From contig JAYXKI010000001.1 in the NCBI GenBank assembly GCA_037892935.1, positions 3,658,001 through 3,722,000 of the forward strand: a stretch of 64,000 nucleotides of DNA. Direction: 5' to 3'. The stretch comes from Phlebopus portentosus. Its lineage: Eukaryota; Basidiomycota; Agaricomycetes; Boletales; Boletinellaceae. The notes under the pieces are model-generated. The model was given only the letters and a program-made list of their open reading frames with translations. It did not search any database and was not told the DNA's origin. Both the position numbers and the translations under genes were made by a program. Positions 1 to 10,935 of the stretch are shown one piece after another. The first letter of the stretch is position 1. Each line of letters begins with the position of its first letter.

Positions 1-1876
1 GGTCTTGCTGAGCAAGAGTCGATCCACCAATTGAAACTATAGCCATTCGATTTTATCAGTGTAATGGAATCCGTGAAAGAGATGAAAGGAAGACCTACCT
101 AATATTGGCAAAGTTTTCGATGCCACTTTGTCTTTATCTGATCTGTCTCGAGAAGCCGGTTCAGTTTGGGCTAAACCGAAGCCATGAGTATCAAGCTTCA
201 GACAGAGTTTATATAGTTACTCACTAGTCCTTCGATCATCGGAAACGCGCTTGCGGGAAGCCTGAGAGATCGACGACGCAACTTCATCACCACTATCTTC
301 TTCCCGTATCCTTGTCGAGCGATTAGATATTGGAGACGTTGCAGCAGCTGGACACAGCGTTAGCATCGCAACCAATAGCTAAGCTGACACTACAGACTTA
401 CGTGGCTTTCTTGGTGACTGATTCTTGTCTGGTAGTCGAACCGGTTGGGACAGCGAGAATGGAAACTCGTCTCCACTACTGGTACTCAAAGTTTGTTCAA
501 AGGAGTTTAATTTCTGCATCTAGTGAGTCCTTTGTGCAATTCCGGATATTAAGAAGTTCACTACCTGAGGAGATTTCGATTGCGTTGGTGACTATTCAAA
601 ACATCGCCGTCAATTGCATGCCTCCAGGAAACGGAGATGCCGTACCTTGCTGGCCGAGTTTACTTTCTTTCGTGGTTTGGGCCTCGGCTAGATAACACAG
701 ACCATTTCATTCCACGTTCCTCTGTATATGCGTCACTTAAGGCTTACAGGCACTTGCGTACGAGATGCACCCATCGTATCGTCGTCTGAATCCTCAATTT
801 CAATGCAGATTTCCTTTCCTTTTCCCTTGCCAGAGCCACTGGTGGATGAAGTCTTATTCAATCAATGAATGTGGGTCGAAAGAAGCAGAGATTAGCTACA
901 GGATCCGGTATATACGCGAAAAGCGCACCTGCGAAGGTTGAGTCAAGACAGGTGCTGACACAGAATTAGAAATGCGTGGACGAGGCTGCGGTTGCGAGGC
1001 AGAGAGGGGCCTGGACGAAGAAGACTAATGACCAATAATTTAATAAAATGCACGAGAGGGATTAAGTCATGAACCGAGCCGGGAGCTTACCTGGATCTGA
1101 GGTGGCTGGACACTGTTCTTGATCGGGGAAGTGGAGGATCCTTTCAAACTAGGTTTATTACTGGACTATAAACGAGTTATGCATTCAACATAACGTGTTG
1201 GCGCATTCAGATCATACTCTCTACACTAGTGATTTTCGGGAAGGTATACTCGCCTCAGTACTCTTAAGCCCACTGCCCAGTACGATAGAATGGCTCCGCA
1301 TCCATGGCCTTACAATTGCAAAGGGTCCTGGTTCGGATCTTGGCGCAGCAGGCTGCGCAGAGGAGTGGACACGTTCTCTTTCCATTTGAGATGCGCTCTG
1401 ACTCGGAGGCGGCATACCAGTGCCACTGCCACTACTACTGGCACCAACTCGACCAGTCTGCGTCTGTCCCTTCCCGGGCTTATTTAACAGCGCCAGCCTC
1501 CTCTTTCCCGGAGAATCATCAAGTGAGTCCAATATAGATGTGTATTTACTCGACGATGCAGGCTGTGTGCTCGGCGGAGGACGATTTAGTGAATTCGTCG
1601 GACTGGCAACAGGTTCTCCCACTGCGCCCCTAGTCACAGTAGACGCTGCGGACACAGAAGAACGCATGATGTGACTGCCAGAAGCACTGGCATCATCGTC
1701 ATTTTCGTCTTCATCACCTGAGTCATTGGGTTCTATGCTAAGTATTAGTCGCGCAGTTTTCCGTTGTGAAACAAGCAAGTGGCCACTGGCCTAGAACGAG
1801 GAATACATGATCGGGAAAAGAGTGTGAACGTACCAGTAAGAGTTGCGACTGGTGGCAATGACACCATCCGGCGCAT
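1..1876 (-). CDS. Ser/Pro-rich acidic-patch protein, 3' end outside window
   Basis: I do not recognise this protein. It starts at the ATG at 1876-1874 (MRRMVSLPPVATLT), is spliced from 1834 to 1732, and continues leftward through several short exons (segments near 1732-1250, 1165-1092, 1026-930, 870-750, 560-440, 330-235, 205-104) before running off the window. The visible protein is rich in Ser, Pro, Thr and Gln, with acidic stretches (NDSGDEDENDDD) and no obvious fold. One exon ends in a hydrophobic core followed by acid (EICIEIEDSDDD), which resembles a SUMO-interaction motif. A nuclear scaffold or genome-maintenance protein is possible but is inference only. Exon edges downstream of the second exon are approximate. 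It is divergent from the UGO1-like gene, with about 240 bp between the start codons. Confidence 0.5.
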
Positions 1877-2115
1877 GTTAAGTAATATTCAGGTATCGAG
1901 GTGAAGGACACGTTATTTGTGACGAGAGGATATGATCAGTCATGAAAGGCTCAACTTAGAAGCAGATCCATCGAGGCGGGCGTCGCGGAAAGACACCGGC
2001 ACACGTGACTCGCGTGACGCCTCCTTTCGGCCATTTGTAGTACCCTCCCAAAATCCCAAAACTATCTCTTTCTTCTTCACTATTATGAACTCACAGTAGT
2101 CACGGTGGCAAAGTC

Positions 2116-3741
2116 ATGGGCAGTCCTAGCGGCTCTTTGCGCGAGCTCTACTCAGAGCCTCCGGCAGCCTGGTCATTCGTCCCTATATCTGACAGAAATG
2201 GTTCTTCTTCGTCTTCGATAAAAGGACCTGTGCCGGATTCTGGTCCTTCGTACCAATGGTCTGCTCGTCCTCGTCCGAACTCAATCTACGAGCTCTCCTC
2301 GGATTTGAACTTTGAGCCCTCTACGCCAAATGCTGTGGCTTTATTGCGTGCTGCTGCTGCGTCAGTGATATTGCAATATTTTAGTGCTGCGGTTGAGAAT
2401 CCGTGGGAGGTCGGGAAGACACTGTTACAAGTACAGTTTGTCCCCCGAGATGCTAAGGCTATTGAAGATCTGGAGCCACCAGAGGAGGAAGAGGAAGAAG
2501 TAAGTTCGGCTTTTTTTTAATCGTTTCACTCGAATTAGAAGTTTATATAAATCGCTCTAGGCAAGCGACGACGCATCTTCTGCGAACGAAGATAACTACT
2601 TCGCAGACGAAACTGCCGAGTCTTCTTCGCGCGTCAACACGCCGCGTCCAGTAGATGATCGTGGATATATCGTGCGCCAGAGCGTTTCTGATAGCGCGAC
2701 GCGCCCAGATTGGATCATCCCGCCCGGAATTATCTCTGGTGTTTGGGATATGATGAAGCAGGTTATACGCTGGAAGCCTGAAGGTTGGCTTGGATTGTGG
2801 AAAGGTATCCTTACGTTTTCATATCTTGAAATATTAGTTAATAAAGCATGGAACTTTTAGGAACTGCAACATTCTGTGTTAGAACTTTCCTCGACTCTTC
2901 CCTTCAACCAATCATTCACTCCACCCTAACTCACCTCTTCTCGACTCTCACATTGTCCCGCTCCCCAGGGATATTTGCATCCTCACATCCACTTCTCCTT
3001 ACTGTATCTTCAAACGTAGCTACAGGGTTCCTCCTTTCCCCACTCGACCTCATACGCACCCGTCTAATCGTGCAAACCTCCCACCCACGACATCGTCGAT
3101 ACAGTGGTCCACTGGACGCACTTAATCATATCCTAATGCACGAAGGCGGATTCAGGGGTTTGTACCTCCACCCTCAGCTGCTGTACCCAACAATCATGGA
3201 TACAGCGCTCACCCCTCTCCTATCTACACTCTGCCCAGCCTTAGCTGCGCGGTTCTTGAGACGCCTAACAGGCATCCGGGCAGAAGAATCACACCCACTC
3301 CTCTGGGCTTTAACGCACCTCGTAGGAGCTTGTGCGAGCTTATTAGTAACAGTACCCATTGAAGTCATCCGCCGACGACTGCAAATCCAGACCCGAGGAT
3401 CGGCACCTCCTCTCCCTGCATGCGTCGAAGTCCGCCGGCGGCCCTACGCGGGGATGGTCGATGCATTCTACTCCATCATCACCGAAGAACGCTCAGATCT
3501 ACCTCTCCGTTCGAGAAGACATCACGCCCATAAGCAAACTCATACCCGTCGGCCGTCGCGTGCACACGATAAAGGCAAAGGCAAGGAAGTCGCTGTTATT
3601 CACGAAGAGGAGAAGGAAGCCGAGCGTACGAGCTGGTTGAGGAATACCGGTATCGGACAGCTGTATCGTGGACTCGGTATGCGTGCAGGCGCAAGTGTGA
3701 TAATCTTCTTGTCGGTCTTTGATACTATCTCTTTAAATTGA
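2116..3741 (+). CDS. UGO1: Ugo1-like mitochondrial outer-membrane carrier protein
   Basis: Three exons (2116-2499, 2561-2804, 2861-3741) sum to 502 codons plus stop. Ugo1 is a modified mitochondrial carrier protein of the outer membrane that links the fusion GTPases Fzo1 and Mgm1. The call rests on the N-terminal region (LRELYSEPPAAWSF), the family-typical NPWEVGKTLLQVQ stretch near residues 95-107, the long acidic insert EEEEEASDDASS, and carrier-like repeats downstream (PLDLIRTRL, PIEVIRRRLQ) with hydrophobic segments between them. The spliced junction reads LWKG-TATFCVRTF, a carrier-repeat type sequence. A basic and acidic linker (HKQTHTRRPSRAHDKGKGKE) lies before the last membrane segment. 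An alternative is another atypical SLC25 member, but the N-terminal arrangement favours Ugo1. A further 3' exon beyond the stop at 3741 cannot be excluded. Confidence 0.8.
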
Positions 3742-4160
3742 ACGATAGCTGATATTTTCATGCCGATTCAGAGCGACTTGGATGGCCGCAGATCCAGATG
3801 GTAATGGATGGACGGAATTGTAGGAAGACCAGAAATCCAAACGTTTAAACCTAATGTCAAATTCCTTCACGTATTTCTTCCTTGCTGTATATAGTCTACT
3901 CATCCATAATACTCCAAAGAAAACAAAGAACCAATGTTAATATCTCAACTCCAATCATCTTCAAGTACCTCACAAACACCCTCACACAGATATTTTAGGA
4001 CATCAAAAGACTCGTCATTCGTCATTGCGAAACATGAAAAGACTTGTGTGCGAAACAAGGCACTAGTAGGATACAACAACACAAGACAGTAATCAAGATT
4101 ACTTAGAATGTTCTTTGCGAGTATCAGAACAGAAGGGGAAAATAATAAACAATATTATTT
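3742..4160. other. Convergent intergenic region
   Basis: Shared 3' flank of the UGO1-like and Nudix genes. It is AT-rich, with no coding signal and no RNA gene seen. Confidence 0.6.
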
Positions 4161-5793
4161 TCATGCAAAAAACCACCACACTCCAACTCCCAAACCGAGT
4201 AGAATACCGATAGCACGAAGAACGAGGACAATAATAAGCGCCTTGCGGACCGCAGCGTAGAATTGGTTTACAGCACTTCCGATCCAATTCATCCTGAATC
4301 GAGAATTCGATTATTATTTGCGTATACCAAATAGCAAAATTACTAACCTCCTATCATTTGCCCCACCCGTACGCGCACTTGCCTCCCAGCTACGCAGAAC
4401 CTCCCGGTATCGCTTACCAAACACCCATATCCAGAAGTTCACATCCGGATAAGAAAAGCGCGGGAAGACGGATCTATTTAAGGTAGACGGAGAATGAGAT
4501 AGAGTCTGAGATCCAAATGAAACTGACGATTAAACTTAAGGGCTGGACTCACGTCATACTTGGCGCAATGACGGTTCCAAGACCAGTCACCTCGTCTCGA
4601 GGATAATCAACCGAGAAAGGCGACGACGGAGAATGCATATATGCAATCAAGTCCAACGTCATTCCTAACGAAAGCCCCCACAACTTCAATACCTCCCGTC
4701 GCCCATTCTGCCTTTCAATAGCTTTTTCGGAATCCGGGCCGGGTTTCTCTGACTCTGACGTGCCATTCTGCGAAGATGACGACTCGAGTAGAATCGCGTT
4801 GAATTTCATAGTACCCAATAGCATGCGCACGGCCAGACGAAGGAAGGTAGATTTTCGAGGGGTCAAGCGAGAGGAGACGTCGACAGTGACTGTTGTCCAT
4901 CGCCGCGCTCCTGGCGTCTCTCTGGGTCTGGAAGGAACTGGGGTATCCCCAGAGACGCCAGCAACGAGCGAGGAAAGGGGTATCCAATGAAGATGTGTCC
5001 CTGGACCTGGATCCGGAGCGGGTGTGCGAGGAGTAATTTGTAGAAATACTAGTGACATGATATGTTCAGCTACTTCAAAGACTGCTTCTATTGAAAACTC
5101 ACCATGTGGAGAGAGAATCATGAGCAGCCGTTTTCCAAGAGAGGTCGTAATCTCGCGGTCATCAAGCTGTCCAATGAGCATGAAATCTTTTTCGGCGAGG
5201 TCGATACCAATTTCTTCCCATGTCTGGCGCATGGCTAAGATCCGACCTTAGACGAAATTTATCTGAACGAAGACGACGAACACACACCGGTATAGAGCCC
5301 TCCTTCATCGCCCTCTTCCATTCGTCCACCCGGAAAAGCTAGATGCGCGTCCTCCACATTCCTAGGCATATTCTGCGAGACACTCTTCTCGCTCTGCGGT
5401 GCTTCCCGTCTTAAGAAAAGTAGCTCCGCGGTTGCACCAGGTTCGTTCACCCAGTCTAGCGTAAAGAAGTCTGATAATGTTGCTGGTACTGCATCATTTT
5501 GCAAGGAAGGCGAAGATGAGAAGGGGGAAGGGACGACGCGAATGATGAGAGCGACTGCTGCGCGGCGTGGTTCTAGCGTAGCGTAGAACGTCAAATTAAG
5601 AGACCACTGAGGCAGAAGTGGAACAAAAATCCGTACGTGTTTTTGGAGATGCTATGATCTTCGGGGGAGTTGAACGGATGCGGTGAAGAGCTCTGGAGAG
5701 CGCTGGAATGACACTAGCGTTGGCTGCGGAAAATGCAGAGTATGAAGTATCGGAAAAGGGACGAAATGACGAAAAGAACGTACAATCTGACAT
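4161..5793 (-). CDS. Membrane-anchored Nudix hydrolase (CoA/NDP-X diphosphatase type)
   Basis: Six exons (5793-5637, 5572-5288, 5234-5103, 5048-4553, 4473-4348, 4293-4161) give 442 codons plus stop. The start MSDCTFFSSFRPF puts the basic LHRIRSTPPKI segment directly upstream of the Nudix fold (PRRAAVALIIRVVP). The Nudix box spans an intron: FPGGRMEEGDEGG then AMRQTWEEIGIDL. The paired metal-binding Glu of WEEIG are present, the preceding canonical Glu is Gln, and a CoA-type D stands at the first acidic site. This matches the NUDT7/NUDT8-like family, which hydrolyses CoA or nucleotide diphosphate derivatives. The C terminus adds a family-unusual tail ending in one hydrophobic helix (KALIIVLVLRAIGILLGLG) and WWFFA, so I infer a tail anchor. 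The exact substrate is not readable from sequence. Confidence 0.8.
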
Positions 5794-5964
5794 TTGGGGA
5801 AACAGCGCCTGGCGAGGGCGAGGGCGAGTGCGGCTGCGGCTGCGAGCGCTGGGATTGGTCGTGCCACCGAGCAAGCCGTTCGTTTCTTCTGGGGAATGGG
5901 GAGAACTGTATACTCGGTAATTGCCGTTCTTCCGCAAAAGCAAAAGACATTGCTTCCTCGAGAA

Positions 5965-6042
5965 GGTCCCACCCGGAATCGAACCGGGGTTACAGGAAGT
6001 TGGCATCAGAATCCTGTGTGATAACCGCTACACTATGGAACC
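5965..6042 (-). tRNA. tRNA-Gln (anticodon CTG) with 7-nt intron
   Basis: On the minus strand the cloverleaf is complete. The 7-bp acceptor stem is GGTTCCA with TGGGACC (one G-U pair). The D-arm follows TAGTGTAGCGGTTATCAC, nearly identical to yeast tRNA-Gln. The anticodon loop reads TTCTGA-T and the T-arm is CCCGG-TTCGATT-CCGGG. The 3' half of the anticodon stem only pairs if seven bases (TGCCAAC) just 3' of the purine after the anticodon are removed, the canonical tRNA intron site (37/38). The mature length would be 71 nt before CCA. The gene sits 172 bp upstream of the Nudix start codon, in the same orientation, and 148 bp from NPL4, which is divergent. Confidence 0.93.
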
Positions 6043-6190
6043 GCTCAAGATCGTGAGATTTTCACTCAGCTGAGCGATCACCCAGTGACGCAACTCAGTC
6101 ATTCACTTATTTGTCTTGTCGACGCGCGTACGCGTACATTAACCAGGCCTGCGTTTCTGTATTCCTTACTCCCAACCACGTTCACCAACA

Positions 6191-8531
6191 ATGGTACGTA
6201 TCTCTCCTCAACGTCTTACCTTCATCTGCTTAACAAGCGTTGTATCTAGCTCATCCGCGTCCGATGCAAGGCGGGCAACTTCCGCTATGAACTCGAGCCC
6301 TCTTCCACCGTCTCTGACTTGGTTAGTAAAGTGAGTGCACCCCGTGTTCCTTTAATCAACTGAAGATCGAGCTTAATTCCGAGAAGATAGTCGAGAGTGT
6401 AAATGCGGATCCATCATCTATCGCGTTATCGAATCAACCGAGAGGAGGTGAAAAGCGCGTAAACGAGCTTCGGAACAGAACACTCGAGTCATTAGGCTTG
6501 AGGTACGTGCATATTTTACTCCTGATTGAAGACACAGCTGACCTGCTCTCATAGGCACGGCGATCTTCTCTTTGTCACATACAGAGACGCTGTATCAGAA
6601 CCAACAGATATCTCGTCGGTGCCTGCTGGTGAGCCGACTCCAACAACATTGCGTCCTCCTGCAGACGCCACACATCGACTCTGGGAGCTCGTTAAAGAGG
6701 ATCCTGTAGACGAATACTGGCGCAGGCAAGATGGGAAAATCAAACGAAGTCGTGATCCACGGCTTTGCAAACACGGCGCGAACGCGATGTGCGACCACTG
6801 TATGCCGCTCGAGCCGTACGATCCAGCATACCACGCGGAACAGGGTATCAAACGCCTATCCTATCATGCGTATCTACGTAAATTATCCCCCCAAAAGCCC
6901 ACAGTCTCCTCTGCTTCTGCGTCACTCCCGCCTCTGGAACCACTATCATACAAAGTCAAGATTCCCTGTCCGAAGGGTAATCATGCGCCATGGCCTGCGG
7001 GTATATGCTCCTCCTGTCAACCTTCGGCAATCACGCTACAGCCTCAACCGTTCCGCATGGTGGACCACCTTGAGTTCTCTACGCATGAAATTGTGGATCG
7101 GTTCCTTGACGTGTGGCGTCGTACTGGAACACAACGCTTCGGTTGGCTGATAGGTCATTATGAACCGTACGACAAGGTACCCATGGGCATCAAGGCGGTG
7201 GTTGAGGCGATTCATGAGCCTCCGCAGGAAGGAGAACTTGACGGATTAACGCTAGGTCTGCCTTGGGAAGAAGAAGGCGCTATTCGTGCGCTCGCCTCTG
7301 CTGCGAATCCGTCGCTCACGTTTGTTGGTTATATCTTCACGGACCTGGATCCTCAAGAAGACGATCGTACAAAGATGGTGTACAAGCGACATCCATATTC
7401 ATACTATCTTTCGTCTTTGGAGGTCATCTTCGCGGCTCGCTTACAATTGCAGAACCCAACAGTATCTCGATCATCCACCGCGGGGAAGTTTTCTTCGAGA
7501 CTGGTGACGGCAGTAGCGACGGGGACAGAGGAAGGAGGGATCGATATCAGTGCTTACCAGATTTCGGAACAAGCATGTGCGATGGTCGATGCAGATATGA
7601 TTGAAGCCAGCGTAGACCCGGGAATTGTACGCGTTAAGGAGGAAGACAGGACGGCGGGGTCCGCTCGTTACATCCCTGATGTCTTCTTTAGATACAAAAA
7701 TGAATACGGATTAGACGTCCAGAAGAGCGCAAAACCTTGTTTCCCGGTGGAATATCTGCTTATAAACGTATGTCATCCGTTGTTCCTCTCGAATACGCAA
7801 TCTTACCTGGTTATTATAGGTGACACATGGATTCCCCCAAAATCCCTCGCCCCTATTCCTATCCAACAAATTTCCTATAGAGAATCGGCTGGGCGTCGAA
7901 AGTCAAGAAGTACAGAGGGTACTTAGGGATTTTGCAAAGCTAAGGGCGCCGGAGGTTACGAGCGAGCCGAACTTCGTTCGAAAAGAGCCTGGGTTGTTCG
8001 ACCAGATCGTGGAACATCTGAGTGACTGGCATCTCGTCACGTTCTTAGGCACGACGGGATTAATATCTGTTGTAAGGACCTTCCGATATGCCTATTTCAT
8101 AAGTGCACTAACATGAGGTTTTAGAACGACATGAAGCTGCTTGTTCGAGCTGCCTCTTCAGCAGGCTCAGAAGACCAGCAAATATTCTACGAGCTTTTCC
8201 GAACAAGTAGCTGGGAAACGCTGATGACGTTCGCCCGGGAGAACGCACGTGCGTATTCAGGCGCAACGCTCTATTTTTAAAGTGCTCACTCACTTACTCT
8301 TCTTCGTAATTACCAGCGAGCCTACCGGACGCGTCAAATCAACAAACGATCTTAGATGAGGACATCCGAGAGCAAATCGCTGCTATGGAAGCGCAATCGA
8401 CTGGAGTCGAAACAGGAATGGGTGTCGGTGGCACATCAGCGTCGGCAAGTGTACGCGTGTGCCCTCATTGTACGTATGAAAATAGTCATGGCGGATCGGA
8501 TTGTGAGGTTTGTGGACTTCCTTTGGGTTGA
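6191..8531 (+). CDS. NPL4: Npl4, ubiquitin-binding cofactor of Cdc48/p97
   Basis: Seven exons (6191-6193, 6250-6330, 6366-6502, 6555-7767, 7820-8071, 8125-8248, 8317-8531) sum to 674 codons plus stop. Npl4 pairs with Ufd1 to recruit Cdc48/p97 to polyubiquitylated substrates in ERAD and nuclear quality control. Order: ubiquitin-like N-terminus (MLIRVRCKAGNFRYELEPSS); Npl4 zinc finger near residues 145-156 (CKHGANAMCDHC followed by MPLEPYD); MPN-like core (FRMVDHLEFSTHEIVDRFL, then RFGWLIGHYEPYDKVPMGIK); and a C-terminal Npl4-type zinc finger (VCPHCTYEN...CEVCGLPLG). That last finger is present in animal NPL4 but missing in budding yeast. Exon 1 is only the start codon, followed at once by GTACGT. 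The model stays in frame across all six introns. Confidence 0.96.
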
Positions 8532-9141
8532 TCTATGCGCGCAAGGTTGTAGTTGAGTTTGTGGCTCGAGTACGCATGTAACGGGATCGTAATGCTGTAT
8601 GAATGAACTTGCTACATACTAATTGATTGAGTGGAAGTCTATTTGCTGACGCGTTTGCACATGGACGCGTCTTGTTCACGTGATCGCACATCTGAGACGA
8701 ACATCACTTCTCTTATTTGTCCTCACAATTGCTTCAGATTTGGTGTTCTGTTCAAGATAGTGCATACGCAGCTCTGATTTGCTGATCTGGAACTGCTCAG
8801 AAATGGCTCGAAGGAATATGACTGGTAGAGTACTTGTGTTCCTCATTTGGACGCGGATGCACGTCATCTTGTGTGCGTATTGCGAATCGGGGCCTGGCGT
8901 GCAATGTTGCCGTTTATTCCATCACCATTTGCCGCCTGCAAGGAAACACCGCTAGGGATGCATACCAGCACCAGCAGAAGCTTGGATTGCGTGCCTCCTT
9001 CTCCTCTCTTCAAGCTGGCACATCCACAGTTCCACTCCTTGGCCTTTCCCTTACTTCCTTCTTCCCTTGCCTCGCATCTGCCGTGCGCTAGCTATTGCAT
9101 TCATTACTTATACCGAAAGCGCACGTCTGCGCCCGGCTACT
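8532..9141. other. Intergenic region upstream of the bZIP gene
   Basis: No gene seen. It holds the composite GACGCGTC/CACGTG element listed separately and a pyrimidine-rich stretch before the bZIP start, probably 5' leader. Confidence 0.6.
8663..8684 (+). promoter_or_regulatory. Composite ACGCGT + E-box promoter element
   Basis: GACGCGTC, five bases, then CACGTGAT. ACGCGT is the MCB core bound by MBF-type cell-cycle factors and CACGTG is the E-box bound by bHLH proteins such as Cbf1 or Pho4. The same arrangement, differing at one base over 22, lies at 15274-15295 before YAE1. It is about 460 bp upstream of the bZIP start codon. Confidence 0.5.
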
Positions 9142-10692
9142 ATGCTGGCTGCTTCTACGGCTACTTCTACCCCCACCTCCTCTACTGCTCCGAACGACTC
9201 GTCAGACCCCCCTGCTTTGAACGGGACCTCTTCTGCGCGCTCGCATTCAAACTCCAACGCGAACGTGAAACTAGACTTGGACCTTGATTTGGAGATCTCT
9301 TCTGCTGCTGAACGACATATTGCGGAGTCAGTATCGCAAGAGCTTGACTATTGGGAGAAACTCGTCTTTTCTTTCGATATGGAACGAGACCCTGGAAGGC
9401 CTGGCCAACAGCCCGACGCAGGCTCGAGTTCAAGGACCAGGGGTAAGAGGAGAACTGAGGAAGCGCAGGCGAGCGGAGCCTCTTCGTTTATTTCTGGATC
9501 AGCCTCGTCGAGCAGTAGCGCTGGACAGCTGCATCAGCAACCGTCAGGCACGCGACAAACGCACAACCCGCAGTTTCCTCCGATTGCTACAAATCCTATT
9601 GTACCCGGGCAACTGCCAAACCTACAAGGACAGCAGCTCAATCAGTTCCCGGGTCTTGATCCATATACTCTTGCCCATCTCGCGGCTCTTTCTGCCCTTC
9701 AGCAAGGACAGCAAGGACAAGGACAACAGTCTTCGAACGTCCAAGATCCCGCTGCAATTCTTAGACAACTTCAGAGCCTCATGTACCCGTATGGCCACAC
9801 GGGACACGCGAGCCCAGGCAGAGGAAGCCCCATGCAGGGCATTGCACAAAGCTCTCCCCAGTCACAGCGCTTCCCTTCAGGCAGTTTCAATAGACCTGGA
9901 ACACAGCAACATCAGCTTCACCCCATGCAGCCTTCCCTGTCAGAATCTTCGGGACAGCAGCAACGTTGGCCACCACAAGTCCCAAGCATGGGTAATCTTC
10001 CATTCCCAATGCCGCCGATAGATCCCGCGCTCGTCAATCAGCTTTCTCAATTATCTCAATCATTTCTCCCGAACACGTACGCTCAGCAGCCTTCCCAGAT
10101 ACAGACACCAGGCGCGGGACCGTCTATGGGCGGCTTTCGAGCGCGCAGTAGGAGCACCACCTCTTCCGGAGGTCCTTCCACGCCCGTCAGCCCGGCTAGC
10201 TCTCGAGGGCAGGCATTGGTGGACGAAGCAGCAATGAGCGAGGATAAGAGGCGCCGAAACACGCTCGCATCAGGTACAGTACAAATCTTGAAACCAATCA
10301 TTCACTTCCTTTGATTTACTAATCATACTACTGGCATTACTCTTACAATAGCGCGATTCCGCATAAAGAAGAAACACAAGACGCTCGCTCTCGAGCGTTC
10401 AGTCGTCGAGCTCGAAGCGCGTGCGGATGACCTGGAACGCGAAGCCTCCGAGCTACGCCGAGAGAACGGCTGGTTGAAGGAGATGTTGATCATGAAAGGG
10501 CGGTCCGTTCGCGCACAAGCTGCTGCCGTGAAAGCTGCGCTGAATGAAGCTGAGGAGGAAGAAGAGGAAGAAGAGGACGAAGAGGACGAAGAAGCATCCG
10601 GTGAAGAGAGAGAAGACGAGAATAATGACGGTGAGAAGGAAGTCCAGGACGAGCCTGATATTAAAGGGAAAGGGAAGGGGAAGGCAACGTAA
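9142..10692 (+). CDS. bZIP transcription factor (Met4/Cys3-like basic region)
   Basis: Two exons (9142-10273, 10352-10692) give 490 codons plus stop. The long N-terminal half (about 365 residues) is Ser/Gln/Pro-rich (GQQGQGQQSS, SSSSAGQLHQQPSG), consistent with an activation region. Across the intron the DNA-binding domain reads EDKRRRNTLAS-ARFRIKKKHKTLALERS, then a heptad zipper (VVELEARADDLEREA, ENGWLKEMLIMKG). KRRRNTxASARFRxKKK and the ENxWLK end are typical of the fungal CYS3/MetR/Met4 group that controls sulfur assimilation, but target genes cannot be read here. The C-terminus is a long Glu/Asp run followed by KGKGKGKAT. The intron splits the basic region. Start chosen as the first ATG in frame (MLAASTATSTPTSS). 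The next gene, 240 bp downstream and convergent, is a sulfonate-dioxygenase family member, which makes sulfur regulation an attractive but unproven link. Confidence 0.85.
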
Positions 10693-10935
10693 TGTCGCGG
10701 TTCTGGGAACTGCTGTATATTAACGTCAAACAAGTCACGGACCGCCATATTTATCGCTCGAGTGGTTCATCTCCTTGCATATTTACATTTTATATCGGCT
10801 TTGCATTTGTATCATAAAGTGTTTGTTGTCAAGAATTTTCTGGCGCTATTTTGACCTAATTCCACGTTTTTCATGTTTATTATTTACATTTTAGTCTTCT
10901 TTTTGGTATAGGTTACTCCTATTTGCTGACTAAAT

